Below, one piece after another: positions 10,695-26,774 of a DNA stretch of 64,000 nucleotides. Positions within the stretch are counted from its first letter, which is position 1, and every line of letters begins with the position of its first letter. The notes below the pieces were generated by a model that did no database searches, was not told the origin of the DNA, and saw only the letters and a program-made list of their open reading frames with translations. The translations under genes and the position numbers were made by a program. Source of the stretch: Anaeramoeba flamelloides (lineage: Eukaryota; Metamonada; Anaeramoebidae). Location: positions 1 through 64,000 of the forward strand of contig JANTQA010000009.1 in assembly GCA_027625915.1 (NCBI GenBank). The letters run 5' to 3'.

Positions 10695-12900
10695 ATATCC
10701 CTTTACGGACCAAATCGACCCACGCCGATTTTGAAAATTTTATCATAAATTTATCTTACTCTGAGAGTATGACAAAATTTGATATTTCCTAGAGGGGGAG
10801 GACCATATAGATTTTTCTCTCTAGATCTAAGCTTTTGAAGATCGACAAAATTTTAAAATTTTTTATATGTTTTTTATATGTAATATAATGAGTGAAAATA
10901 ATTTTGGAATTTTTTTTTTCAAAAAAAAATTTTTTTTTTCATTTTAATATTTTAGTAAAATTTGATAATATTAATAAAAATAAGTAATTGTTTAATAAAC
11001 TAAATAGTAAAAATTATTCAAAAAAATACATTTTACAAATTTTTTTCTCGTTTTTTTTAAAATTTCTAATTTGAAATCTATTCAATCAATTTTTTTATTT
11101 GATTTAACCAAAATGGGGTGGGGTTGAAACAAAATTATAATAATTAATGTTATCAAAAAGAATTTGTAGGTTTAGGGCAGATGCGCTTCGCGCACCCGGC
11201 CTAAAATCACCCAATTCTTTTGATAACATTAATGATTAAAATTTCGTCTTGTACCACCCCAAATTTTTTACCCGCCCATGACGAAATTTTAATCATTAAT
11301 GTTACCAAAAGAATTGGGTGATTTTAGGGCCAGTGCGCGGATAAAATTTTTCAAAAAAATACTATTAAGTATTAAATAAATATATTTAAATATAAAAATT
11401 AACAGAAAAAGATCTTTCAAATTTTGAATTGTATTTTTTTAATAAATAATGTTCTTTAAAAAGATATAAAATTTTTCATAAATATTTATAACTTATCTTG
11501 TTAAAACTAACAACATTGGTTCAACTCTAATAAATTTTAGATGAAATGATAACTTTATACATCCTTTGCAATTTGGTTTTCTAACATATTTAAAACAAAA
11601 ATTTTTTCAAAGTGAATAATTATTGTTTATAAAATAAAATTCAAAACTCCTCTCAATATTTATGTATGTGTTAATCATTGATAATTTATTAATTCTGGGT
11701 TAATGGGAAATTTTAATTTAATTTTTTTTCATTTACGTGGTTTTATTTTTTTTTTGAGTGAAGTGTTTTTTATGAGATACGTCACTCATAAAAAATAATT
11801 TAGAAATAATTAATTCGTTTTTAAATCATTTTTTTTAAAATTACTCTAAATGAGAAAACGCAAAATAAAGATTGTTTTATAATTTATCATAAAATGAATT
11901 ATGATGATCAACAAGTTATTTATGACAACTATTTTTTTTTCATTTTTTAATAATTGATCAATTTTAATTTTTAAATTACTTTACAACAAATTAATCTAAT
12001 AAATAAAGAACATATCATTTTCCTTCTTTTTTTTAATTATTTTTTTCATTACAAATGAAAAAGAGAAAATTTTATTATTGGTGGTTTTTCAAATAAAATT
12101 TGAATAATGTAAATAAATTCATTTTAAAAACTTAGAATTAAAAAAAATTAATAATTTTTTAGATCATATCAAAATTTGAAATATCTTTTCCATTAATTTT
12201 TATATTTAAATATGTTTACTTAATACCTAAAAGTATTTTTTTGAAAAAAATTTATCCGCGCACCGGCCCTAAAATCACCCAATTCTTTTGGTAACATTAA
12301 TGATTAAAATTTCGTCATGGGCGGGTAAAAAATTTGGGGTGGTACAAGACGAAATTTTAATCATTAATGTTATCAAAAGAATTGGGTGATTTTAGGCCGG
12401 GTGCGCGAAGCGCATCTGCCCTAAACCTACAAATTCTTTTGATAACATTAATTATTATAATTTTGTTTCAACCCCACCCCATTTTGGTTAAATCAAATAA
12501 AAAAATTGATTGAATAGATTTCAAATTAGAAATTTAAAAAAAAACGAGAAAAAAATTTGTAAAATGTATTTTTTTTGAATAATTTTTACTATTTAGTTTA
12601 TTTGATAATTACTTATTTTTATTAATATTATCAAATTTTACTAAAATAATAAAATGAAAAAAAAAAATTTTTGAAAAATACAAGTTCCAAAATTATTTTC
12701 ACTCATTATATTACATACAAAAAACATATAAAAAATTTTAAAATTTTGTCGATCTTCAAAAGCTTAGATGTAGATAGAAAAATCTATATGGTCCTCCCCC
12801 TCTAGGAAATATTAAATTTTGTAATACTCTCAGAGTAACATAAATTTATGATAAAATTTTAAAAATCGGCGTGGGTCGATCACCGTCCTTAAAGGGATAT
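10695..12900. mobile_element. 2.2-kb long-inverted-repeat (fold-back) element
   Basis: Inverted arms of roughly 730 bp (10695-11430 and 12170-12900) start and end with ATATCCCTTTA/TAAAGGGATAT and match closely, for example CGACCCACGCCGATTTT against its complement. Each arm holds a nested sub-palindrome built on ATTAATGATTAAAATTTCGTC and GC-rich blocks such as GATGCGCTTCGCGCACCC. The ~740-bp centre has no gene. Non-autonomous. The close arm match implies recent activity or gene conversion. Confidence 0.9.
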
Positions 12901-13977
12901 AGATAGATATATACAAAACTGAGAAATTTTTAAAAATCAGAAAACTTCAAAAGTTGATTTAGAGAAATTCTGTCCAGACTTTCCATATGTACCTAATTCA
13001 TTTCAAAACATTATTCATTTGGAGAGTACTTTACATAATCCACAAAATCTTCAACATTCAAAGATCCTAAAAAATCATTTTTGCCAGAAATTATCATCTT
13101 GTTTGAGCAAAGCGAGATTTCTGACTCCACATTCCCTTGCGCCTTGCATTTCAACAACATCCACCCCAAATGCTAACACCCCAAATCGACTCAGCCTAAT
13201 AACACCCCCGTTATGCGATAGCCCTGCTTACTCCGCGCGAGAAGCGCCAATAGCATCAACAACAACAACAACAACAACATCATCATCATCATCATCATCT
13301 AACATTAACATTAACATTAACATTAACATTAACATTTACTTTGAAAAATTTATCTTGATATCAAATTTTTTTGTTTATATATTGTATATATATATATATT
13401 TAGCCTTTTTGGATCTATCATTGTTCTCATTTCAAAAACCTACCTACCTACCTACCTATTCACTTCTGTGCCAAACCAGTAACTTCTGTTCCAGGACGAG
13501 GGGTTCTTGCACTGTATCTAAAATGAAGGTTCAATTTGAGCAAGCAATTTTAGCAAGTTTTTCTCAACAATCAACTTTATGGACTATGATGAACTATAAT
13601 CTTCTTCCTATTGATCATGATCAACCATTATTTGTAACAAACAAACAAACATACATCAATCAAACCACAAACAATAATTGATTCACAAACATAGAATTCA
13701 CATAACCATTATCCACAGTGTCATTATTCACAAAACTTTCAGATATTTCAATTCACAATAATTCAAAACAAGAATTTACAACAATTCACATAATCACAAT
13801 AATTCACAACAATCAATTTACAACAATCAATTCACTACATTATTCAATCAATTAACAACAATTAAACACATCTCCCGATTCACAACATTGAAACTACCAA
13901 ATAAAATCATCTTCGATTCAAAGCAATAAAACTTCAAATAAAATCTGATTGAAGATCCATATTGTGTAGAATTTTTT

Positions 13978-13980
<3 letters not shown>
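12901..13980. other. Gene-poor region with simple repeats
   Basis: Holds (CAA)n, (ATC)n, (ATTAAC)n and (CCTA)n tracts between 13257 and 13460 and many CACAA/ATTCACAA words to 13860. An open frame at 13019-13681 spans the repeats. Its tail (from about 13521, MKVQFEQAILASF) looks somewhat protein-like, but no family was recognised. Confidence 0.5.

Positions 13981-14058
<78 letters not shown>
13981..14058 (+). repeat. (GA)n(GT)n compound microsatellite
   Basis: About 17 GA units pass into about 21 GT units. Confidence 0.97.
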
Positions 14059-14061
<3 letters not shown>

Positions 14062-14229
14062 GGAAAAAACCCAATCATACAAATACAAAAACAAAAAGAG
14101 ATATTTTATAAAGGTTTCATTAAGAGTAATGAAGAAAAGAATAACAAAAGTATAATTACGAAAAAAAAAAAAAAAAAAGAAATGAATAAACTTTTCTTCA
14201 AGATCTCATTTCTCTCAAACAAGATTCTT

Positions 14230-14335
14230 AAATCTTCGTATTTTTTAGGAAATCAAATCAATCCACATTCTTCACATAGATTCTCTCTTCACAGTCTTGG
14301 CAATATGCTAAGCTTCAACCCTTTTGATTGTGATC
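14230..14335 (-). pseudogene. Decayed B-box zinc-finger fragment
   Basis: Read on the minus strand, a short stretch gives AYCQDCEER followed, in a shifted frame, by LCEEC. This is the Cys pattern of a B-box, with no usable start. It resembles the copies at 55.1 and 56.5 kb, and the T-rich leader next to it is also shared. B-box fingers normally mediate protein contacts in TRIM-like proteins; this copy cannot be functional as it stands. Confidence 0.5.
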
Positions 14336-14344
14336 TTCTTTAAA

Positions 14345-17252
14345 GGGGAACTGTCACATAAAATTGTTGTTTTTTTTGTTCTTCTTTTTCTTGTTTTTCT
14401 TTGTCTTCCTTTTTGGTTTTTCTTTTTTTGTTTTGAATTTTTTGGTTTTTCTTTTTTTTTTTTGGGTAATTTGTAGTGGCCATTTTGGTTATGGTTAATG
14501 TTGTTAGGTTCGAGAGTTTTTAATTTGAGAAATGTTAGGGTAAATTAATAAAATCCCAAGTTTAAGTTTAGTAAGAAGGGATAGTCTAGCAAAGTAATAA
14601 AAAAAAGAAAAATGAATTTATTTCTCATATTTCAAAAATTATTTAATTTTTACTAAGTGGTGTGTGTTGGCATCCTTACAAATAGAAAAAAGTTTGTAAG
14701 AAAAAATTTTAGAAAACTAATATTGATAACGAAATTAAGCTAACCCAAAAAAAAACAACCAAACAATTATTTAAAGAGTTGTTTGGTTGTTCAAATTATT
14801 TTTATTTTCAAAAGCCAAAACTAAAGAGAGAAAAATCTTCTTAATTGAGTTGTTTTTTAAAAACAAGTTTCAGAGAAGAAGAATTAAGTGTTCTTATTAA
14901 AAAAACAAATAACAAGCTAAACAAAATTGAAATTCATTTTCTGGATCTTTCTTTCTCTTTATTTAAATATTTTCTTCAAATTTCCAATTGTTAATTCAAA
15001 TTATCAAAATTAGATTTTAAACATTATATTCGAAAATCTCTCTTGGAATTTTTCTTCTTTTGTTTTTATGAAAAAACACATCAATTATAATACTAAACTT
15101 CTTTCTTTTTATTATTGTTTTTAGGTTGTTTCTTTTCTCATTCACAAAAAAAGAAAAACAAATAATTCTTTTTTTAGGGTGTTTGTTTTAACAAGTATCA
15201 AAACTAATTCTCTTGTTGATTTCACATTTTTTTTCATAAAGATATTTTGAATTTTTGAAGTATTTCTTGTTAGGTTTTCTAAATTTTATATTTTTTTTCT
15301 GATTTTTTTAGATTAATTTTTTTCTTGAATTCAATGGGAACAAGATTAAAACAAACTTTATTTTCCTTAATTCCTTTCTCATCATAAATCACAGAAACAA
15401 AAAAAAGAGAGTTTTTTTTTGAAAATTTGGAAAATTTTGTTTCTTTCTTTTCCAGAAATAAAGAGAAAATAGAAGAATGCTCTAGAGACACAAAAATTAA
15501 ATATTAATTTTCTATCTTTTAGAGTTTTCTCTTATTGATTTTGTAATTACTAATAGATAAAATAATTCACATTTCGAAATGAACAAATAAATTCCACCAC
15601 TGAGATGTTAAATAAAATATTTCAGTTCACTTCTTTCTTCTTCTGGAAAAAGATATTTTCCCCAAAAGAGATCTATTTGAAAATTTTTTGTGGATGGTTC
15701 CCTTTTTTTCAGAGTAGCGTATTTTAAGGGTGTTTAGAAACCTTTATTTTCTTTTTTTACCTTCAGGTAATAGAGAGTGTGTGTGTGGTAGTGAACCTAG
15801 AAACTTAATTGAATTTTGTGTGTGTTGAGAATTAAATTACATTATATCCCAATTTCAGAGAAACTGTTTTCAATTTAGATTTCAATTATATATCACCATT
15901 TTTAGAGAAATGAATGATCGTTCATTTTTTCTCTATTAATATTTAATTTTTAGTAATAGTAAGATCTTGAACTCTCTCCAATTGTGATTTCCCAATTTCT
16001 TCGATACCCCTTTCTAACAAATTTGAGTCAAAAATCCAAATTTTGTTTCTAGAATATCTTGAATATTGAACCGAGATATAAAAGATTGATAGATATATAC
16101 AAAAAATGAACTTAAGGTACTAGTATTTTTGAAAAATTAAATTGAAATCTTTTTGAGATTCTTAAAAATTTGTTTTTTTTTTTGAAAATTGTGTTTAGGA
16201 TTAAGAAATCGATGAGTTAATATCATCTAAACATATTTGTAAAAATGAGTCTGTTTTTTGAAATCCGAATTTGAACATTTTTCCAATATAAAACCAACAA
16301 AAAGTAACCTATATTCTTTTTATTAATAATTAAGTAAATTCTTGAAAAAGCTGTATCATTTTTAAAGTTCTATATTGGAAAGCATCGCTTTTTAAAACCA
16401 AAGAATTTTTTAGTTTGAATTTTGAATTTTTAATATTTGGATACCAATCTCGACAAATAGAACAAACCGAACCTTATATTGATAAATAAATCACACTTTG
16501 AATGGGATTTATTTATCAGAAATTAAAAATGAAATTCATTTTTATCTTATATAAATTTTTAATTGTTTTAAATTTTACGAAGGCAATTTTTGAATTTTCT
16601 AATAAAACTTTAAAAACATATAATGTAAAATGTTTGAATATTTTTAAATTTTTTTTAAGAATTTTTTTTTTCATCATAATAATCGATATTGAAATTGAAA
16701 TTGTATTCTCAATAAACAAATGGGTTTTGATTTTTTTAGGGTTTAAAATATTAGATAACATATTTTTTACTCGAAAATTTAATTTGATAATCCCAAATTT
16801 CATATTAAAATAAAACCAAAATTTATTACTAAACAATTTCAAGTTGTTTGAAAATAATTGTTGATGAAAAAAATTTCTCTGTAAAATAATACTAAAATTT
16901 GAAAATTAATTGAAAAAAGGTGGATTGATAATTAATCGGATTTAAATTTATTAAAAAAATAACAAAATCTTTACATTTAATATAATGATAATTCTATGAA
17001 TTTAGAATCTAATTTTGTTCAAAATTGTAATTTTCAAAATAAAAAGTCATTATTGGTTTAGAAATTTAATCAATTTAAAAATTAAATTCTCTTTTGTTAA
17101 AAAAATGGAAAAAAAATTTTGATCTTCACTTAAAAAATTTTCTTTTATCGGTTTATTCCTAGATCAAAATTTTTGGAAAGATCCAATAAACAAAATTCTC
17201 AAGTAGATATTTTCACCTATAACATATTTTAAAAATTATGCCCTATTGTTGA
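14345..17252. other. Long gene-free AT-rich stretch
   Basis: Nearly 3 kb without a credible gene. Apparent frames at 15279-15491 and 16502-16842 are low-complexity and occur on both strands. A small inverted pair, TTTCCAATATA at about 16280 and TATATTGGAAA at about 16372, is the only structure noticed. Confidence 0.5.
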
Positions 17253-17350
17253 GAGAAATCACAGAAATCACAGAAATCACAGAAATCACAGAAATCACAG
17301 AAATCACAGAAATCACAGAAATCACAGAAATCACAGAAATCACAGAAACT
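17253..17350 (+). repeat. 9-bp tandem array, about 10 units of ACAGAAATC
   Basis: Same unit and same AGAAAC(C/T) closing as at 8.0 kb. Confidence 0.95.
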
Positions 17351-17499
17351 GATCCCTTTAAAAACATCATAATTTGTATTAAAAATCCAAAATCTTTTCT
17401 TCGTTTTCAGAATATTTACCTCTAAAAAAAAGTAAACCTAAATTTAAAGTGGTAACAAGTCTTTATCTTATCATAATAATAAAAAAAATCCAAAAGAAT

Positions 17500-17900
17500 T
17501 TAAAAATAAGAATTTTCGAAAATAATTCTTTCCTGTTATCAAAATCACATTTTTTTCGTTTTTAAAACATTTTGTGGTGAAAAATTTCCTTCTTTCTTTG
17601 CTTTACTTTGCTTTACTTTTCTTGACTTTTTAGAAAACAAGAATTATTAAAGTTGAGAAACATTACTTTATTATAATCAAAATTGATACAAATAAAGATG
17701 TAGATATCTCACCACTGTTTCTTAAGAAAATTGATAAATTTGTACCAAATCCCCTTTATTTAATTGTTGAGAATTTTATTTTCTTTTTTTTTTTTTTTTT
17801 TTTTTGAAAAAAACTTTTTCTCTTGGAAATTTCCAATTTAAAACCAAATCAGAAACTTATTTTTGAATTGGATGTTTAGGATCTACAATTTTGATTTCTT
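17500..17900. repeat. Inverted segmental duplicate of 57.0-57.4 kb
   Basis: Shared words in opposite orientation include TAGATCCTAAAC, GATTTGGTTT, GAGATATCTACA and ACGAAAAAAATGTGA, in the same order with small indels. It forms part of a larger duplicated B-box locus. Confidence 0.75.
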
Positions 17901-18194
17901 TCAACAATAACTTTGTAAACAATTATTTGTTTTTTCCTTTTTTTTCATCAACTTTTCTCTTTTCTCTTTACTCGTTTTCTGTTTTTGTAACCATTATTTT
18001 TCAATCAAAACAAAAATAAACAATAACAACCACAAAGCAAACAAGAAAAAACAAATGACAAACAAGATCTCAATCATTGTTCGCATTTTTTGGGTTAAAT
18101 TAAACAATGAAACATAAAACTGAAACAGAAATAGAAATATAGCATTAAAGACATTATTGTTTTCTCAGAACACACTTTTTGGATGTAATTGAAG

Positions 18195-18432
18195 TTTCTG
18201 TGATTTAACAGATCTTGTAATAAACAATTGGTGTGATTTATAATTTTTGGTTTCTGTGATTTCTGTGATTTCTGTGATTTCTGTGATTTCTGTGATTTTA
18301 ACAAATCTTGTAATAAACAATTGTCGTGATTTACAATTTTTGGTTTCTGTGATTTCTGTGATTTCTGTGATTTCTGTGATTTCTTAGATTTCTTAGATTT
18401 CTTTGATTTCTTTGATTTCTTTAATTTCTAGC
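18195..18432 (+). repeat. Two ~100-bp units each ending in a GATTTCTGT array
   Basis: The unit ATCTTGTAATAAACAATTG ... AATTTTTGGTTTCTGTG occurs twice, each time running into 9-bp GATTTCTGT units. The second array drifts into GATTTCTTT. This shows the 9-mer array being copied together with a flanking segment. Confidence 0.85.
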
Positions 18433-18639
18433 TGATTTGACTTACAGAATAAAATTTTAAAACAGGATATCAATTTTAATATATTATGAAGATTCAATGG
18501 ATAGGGTTGGAAAGGGTGTGGTGTTGTTATTGTTTTTCTTTGAAAAAAAAAGATAATTGTTTTTTGTTGTTTTTTGAAAGAATAATAAAAAAAAAAAAAA
18601 ATAAACTACAATACAACACAATAATACGATCATTTGAAG

Positions 18640-19035
18640 ATATTGTAGGAATTTTTTGAGAAGAGAAAAAAACATTCAACAAATTCAATCAAAAGATAAT
18701 TTTAAAGATTACAGTTATTTTCAAAGAAAAAGTGTGTAAATTTCTTTTTCAAAAATATTTTTGTATTAAAAAGCTTTATTTTCAAATTAATAAAGTTATC
18801 ATAAAGTGAAAAATATTTTTGTTTTTTATTTTGACTCACACTTTTTTTAAACTTAAAATAAGAGAAAAATGCTCATTCTAAGAATATTGCTCACTTTTAT
18901 AAAATTTTTTTGTTTCAAAAAAGTTTAAAAACAAAAAGAAAGGTTTTTCCCTTTTTTAAAAAATCCAAAACCACCCCCAAAAAAAGTTTTGAAAAAGTGT
19001 TTCACTTTTTGAAAATTAGCTGAACTCAAAACTCA
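18640..19035. repeat. Direct segmental duplicate of 54.41-54.79 kb
   Basis: Both segments share in order GAATTTTTTGA, TTTTTCAAAAATAT, AAAAAGCTTT, TTTATTTTGAC, AAAAATGCT, AAAAAAAGTTTTGAAAA and CTCAAAACTCAAAA. Each lies just 3' of a minus-strand B-box fragment. Confidence 0.8.
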
Positions 19036-19209
19036 AAATTCAAAGATCCTTAAAAATTAAAAGAAAAAAAAATTCAAAAATTAGAAGAAAAATAAAAAAA
19101 AAGAAAAAAAAATTACTTCTGTTTAGGGAATGTATGGTTCCTTTGGTTCCTTTGGTTCTTTGAAAATGAATTCTTTGTCTTTTTTTAATTTTTGGAGTGT
19201 GTACCTCTA

Positions 19210-19405
19210 ATTAACAATTTTGACAATAACGGATTTGACATTTGATGCAATAAAATTCTGCTTTTTTTTTTTTACAGATTTCACATTCAGGTATTGGAAG
19301 AGCAACGGGAATTTTAAAGTATTTTTTTCTTTTTGGATTATGTCTTCTTCTTCTTTTTTTTTTTTGGATTGAGATTTCTAAGAGTTGTTCATTTGAAAGT
19401 TAGGG
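19210..19405 (-). pseudogene. B-box-like zinc-finger fragment
   Basis: On the minus strand the frame reads PECEICKKKKAEFYC IKCQIRYCQNC and then stops, giving three CxxC pairs in the spacing of a B-box type finger. The open stretch upstream is lysine/arginine-rich and has no ATG, so the first exon is missing or lost. Zinc binding and protein contact would be the expected role of an intact member. Its 3' flank is duplicated at 54.4-55.3 kb next to another B-box fragment. It could be an exon of a spliced gene, but no complete gene can be drawn. Confidence 0.5.
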
Positions 19406-19756
19406 TTATTTTGTTTGGTTTGGAAAAAATTGGAAATAGTTAAAAAATGAAAAAAAAAATAAAAATAATTTTCTGTTCTTATTTTTTGGGAATTTTAATT
19501 TATGATGGTAGTTGAAAAACACAGTAATTTCGAATAATTGACCAATTTTTTTTTTTAGGGTGTGTAATTAAATTTACAAATTTTTTGTGTATGGCGAATT
19601 GTACTCTTTTTAACATTTTTTCAAAAAGGAATGAATCTATTTTGTTTTGTTGTTTGTGAAACTTCATTTTGACTCCAATTATTCTTGAGTAAAAAACTAT
19701 ATGAATCAGATCCATTCACTTTTCTTTTATAAAAAAATAATCAAGAAAATCAAGAA

Positions 19757-19828
19757 AAAGAAGAAGAAGGAGAAGGAGAAGGAGAAGAAGAAGAAGAAGA
19801 AGAAGAAGAAGAAGAAGAAGAAGAAGAG
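19757..19828 (+). repeat. (AAG)n / (AGG)n microsatellite
   Basis: About 24 triplets, mostly AAG with interspersed GAG/AGG. Confidence 0.95.
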
Positions 19829-19929
19829 GTTGTCAATGTTAATTTTCTTTTTTTCTTTAAGGGGTGTGGACCCATCATAACCCCTTTAGAATTTAAAGAT
19901 GTTCTAGTATATAGATAATCATATTAGTT

Positions 19930-20850
19930 CTATTTGGTTAGGTTCCTTTGGTTCCTTCGGTTTCTGTGATTCCTTCGCTCTCCTATATGGTTCTAAAAAA
20001 GATCAAACTCAGTAAAGAGTTAGGTTGACCTTTAGAGCTTAGAGTAGATATTTGATTCCTTCTTTTCTCCGAATATGATTGTTGAGTAAGACTTAATTGT
20101 GTAAGTGTCTGCTTTACCTTAAGATATTTGTTTAGGTAGAATACTCCCTACTTCTCCAATTTGGTTCTTAGAAAGATCCAATTCGGTAAGCGTTTGATTG
20201 AACCGTGCAGCTTCGCTTGTGAAGACTTGTCAAACTTCTTATGGAACTGTCTAATCTTAATGATGTGAGTAACAGGTGGATAAAAAGCACCAAAGAATTG
20301 AATAACTCACAACTTAATACAATAATCAAAGAACAAAAGATAATTGTGGGTTGTTTGACAAAGTGTACAATAGGAAAATCCTCAACAGCTGAACACATTA
20401 CATAAAACAGCATTACCTTATTCGAACAAATTGGGCTTCAAGTCCACTCACACACTAACAGCGAAAACTTAGGTCTTTGGTTCCTTTGGTTGCTTTGGTT
20501 CCTTTGGTTCCCTTGGTCTCTTTGTTTTCCTTCTTTCACTATTTACTTTTGATTCGAAGAGAGATTCAATACAGATTGCGTAGCGTTTGGTTGAACTGGT
20601 TAGGTTAGTTTAGGTATTTGGTTTCATTGGTTCCTTTGGTTCCTTGGGTTCCTTGGGTTCCTTGGGTTTCTGTGATTCCTTGGTTTCGTTGTGTTCCTTC
20701 CTCCTCTCCTATTTTCATTCTTAACTCAGATCCAAATCAGAAAGTGCTTTGTAATTTGATTTGAATCTTTTTAAAGTGTGTTTGAAAAAGATGTGTTTTG
20801 GATCCTTTGATTTCTGTGGTTTCTGTGATTTCTGTGTTGTGTGTTGTGTG
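19930..20850 (+). repeat. Higher-order repeat: GGTTCCTTT arrays plus a degenerate ~150-300-bp unit
   Basis: Four blocks (starting near 19940, 20150, 20475 and 20630) share the order GGTTCCTTT array, CTTCTC-rich link, a GATC(C/A)AA(A/T)TC(A/G)G word and a TTGATTGAACC/TTGGTTGAACTGG word. A final GATTTCTGT array closes it near 20845. Less AT-rich than its surroundings and without a believable gene; the frame at 20168-20413 falls inside the repeat. Confidence 0.6.
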
Positions 20851-21040
20851 TTTTTTTTTGTATAAAAACAATTTGTATTTTTATCACTTTATGTTTGTTG
20901 TGATCGTGGATATCACAGATACTTGTTGTTGAGTTACTAAAAGGGTATATATGATTAGAATGTTGGAATAGAAAGTGGAATTGGCAATTTTTTTGGTTTT
21001 AATTCTGACTAGAGAGGATCTTTCATCAAAGAGTATCGTA

Positions 21041-21140
21041 CCCTGACATACTCGAGACACTGAATCAATTCGCGAGACAATTCTAAAAATGAAAGAATTT
21101 GATTTTGAACAAATATTGTCTCGAGTATGTGAGTATACAG
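21041..21140. mobile_element. Short MITE with CTCGAGACA inverted ends
   Basis: Inverted ends ACATACTCGAGACA ... TGTCTCGAGTATGT flanked by TA on both sides. Related to the 565-bp element at 59.4 kb, which has the same CTCGAGACA core. Confidence 0.7.
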
Positions 21141-21656
21141 TAGAAAGTGAAAGCCAAATAAATTTATTGTTGTAAATTACCAGTCGACGTTTGCAATTGG
21201 ATCATACATCAGTTGTCAATAAATAGAGAGAAAGTATTGTAAAACAAAACAACTCCCAAAAAACAAAATTAAAAACGGGATTTATTTCAAAGCACGGGCT
21301 ATCTTTGGAACACTGTTGTTTTGCTCACTAATAGCAAAAAAATTAAGTATTCGTTAAAAAAAAAAAAATAAATAAAGTTGTTTGTTACAAATTGTTTCCA
21401 ATTCCTGAAGGAAACATTACATAACAGTTGTCCTTAGATGAACTTATTCCTTCTTGCTGATTAAAAGAAGTATGTTATATTGATAATAACTTCATTCTTT
21501 TGGGTTTAATTTAATCATTTTTTTTAAAAATATATTTTATTTTTACATTTTCCACTGTCATTTAATTTCTTTCCCTTCCTTCTCTCGTTCTTTCCTTTTT
21601 TTTTACAATATATATTTTATTATATCGAAATCCTTTCTTATCAACTTTTTCAAAAG

Positions 21657-25129
<3,473 letters not shown>

Positions 25130-26002
25130 AAAAAACATTGTATTTTTTTATTTTTTTTATTTATTATTTAAAGCAGGAATTGTTAAATTCGTCTTATTTG
25201 CCCAAATTCCTATTTTTTTTTTATTTCGAGACGGACAGTAGCTACCGGGCTACAAGAGACTTTCAATTTTTTTAGAAAAAAATAAAACTTGAATCGTAAT
25301 TTTCTGATATATTAATCTACCTATAGATGTTTATTAATGAAACTTATATATCGCGTTTTTTAATATTAACCCTGAAAAATTCTAAAATCAAGTTGATTTT
25401 CAAAAAACAATATTTGTTTGGGGGTATAAAAAATCAAAAAATTTGAATTTTTAGATTATTGTAATGCGTGAAGTTTGGTTACATTTTGGTTTGTTATTTT
25501 TTCAGTTATTTTAGACAATAATTTCATTTTTAAAAAGTATTTTAAATTAAAAATAAAATTGAATCAACCTCGGTTTTTTTGGAAATGACTAAATACTGAT
25601 CGGATATCGATAAAAATTTAGATTTCATTTTTAAACAAATTATATTATCATAAAAAATTTTAAAAAATCAAATAATTGATCAGACCTTCAAAATATTGCT
25701 CAAAAGTGTAAAAGTAATATTTTCCAAAAGCCTCGTTCTATTCAAAACCCAAAATTTTCTTAATAAATCAACCTCATAATTTTTTTTGAGTAATGTTGAA
25801 ATGTTAAACTTACCATTAAATATAAATTTTATCAATTTGAATTCAATTTCAACTGTACAAAAATATTAAAAAAAAGTTTTTTTTGGAAAAACATCATACT
25901 TTTTGTTAAAAAATTTATGAATTTTTTTAAACAATTTTAACCTTGAATTTTGTATTAATTTTTTGAAAAGTTAAAAAATTACTTCATACAATTTTAAAAC
26001 TA
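25130..26002. other. Intergenic AT-rich DNA
   Basis: No gene. A small hairpin GTAGC taccgg GCTAC at about 25239 is the only non-random feature noticed; it lies about 110 bp after the kinase stop. Confidence 0.45.
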
Positions 26003-26737
26003 AACTAAAATTCAAATTTTGGGGCCCACCAAAAAGTCAATATTGAAAAAAAAAACTCAATGGATAACACTAGTGAAAAAAAATTGAGAAAACTCGTTCT
26101 ATTTCTTACTGTAGATTGGTATTTTTAAATTAAACTCAAGTAAACTCAAAAATAAAAAAAAATAAAAAAATAAAAAAAAAATCGCTGTGCCCTAATTTTG
26201 AACTGACCATTACAAATTTTTTATTTTTTTTCTTTTTTTAAAAAAACCATTTATTGATTTTCCCTCCCGTTTTAGAACCAGATTTATTCTCGTCTCCATT
26301 GAGAGAATCAAATTATCCATAATTTCCCAACTAATCCCTTCCCAAACGTTTATTAATTCTTCAATGAATTCCTCTTCAGTTTTTGGTCTCACATCTTTCA
26401 AACGCTTATCCATTACACTCCATAAATTTTCTATGGGATTTAAATCTGGCGAGTTTGGAGGCCAAGGGTTTAAAACTAGACACCGTTGATTAAAATATTC
26501 CATGGTCTTTTTGGAGGTATGTGGCCGTGCTCCATCTTGTTGAAAAATCCATTTGAGTCTACCGTATTTTTTATTTGCCTGTTTGATAACTTTGGATTTT
26601 TTTAGAATGTCGTTAATATACGACTCTGTGTTGACTGAACCTTTAATAATAATTAAATCTGTCTGGAGCTTATAGCTAACCCCCCCCCCCAAATTAAAAG
26701 TTTTTTACCAAATTTTTGCTTTTCAACAAAAACCGAA

Positions 26738-26774
<37 letters not shown>

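Noticed and set aside
13019-13681. 220-residue Thr/Ser/Asn protein
   Set aside because: Most of the frame is simple repeats; only the last 50 residues look protein-like and no family fits.
13848-14343. Frames reading HT and CV repeats
   Set aside because: Translations of the (GA)n(GT)n microsatellite.
16502-16842. Overlapping ~100-codon frames on both strands
   Set aside because: AT-rich, I/F/K-dominated, no motif; mirror images of each other.
8024-17350. CRISPR-like arrays
   Set aside because: Units are 9 bp with no spacers, in a eukaryotic genome.
25225-25265. Terminator or riboswitch-like hairpin after the kinase gene
   Set aside because: A 5-bp stem only, in a eukaryote; no known element matches.
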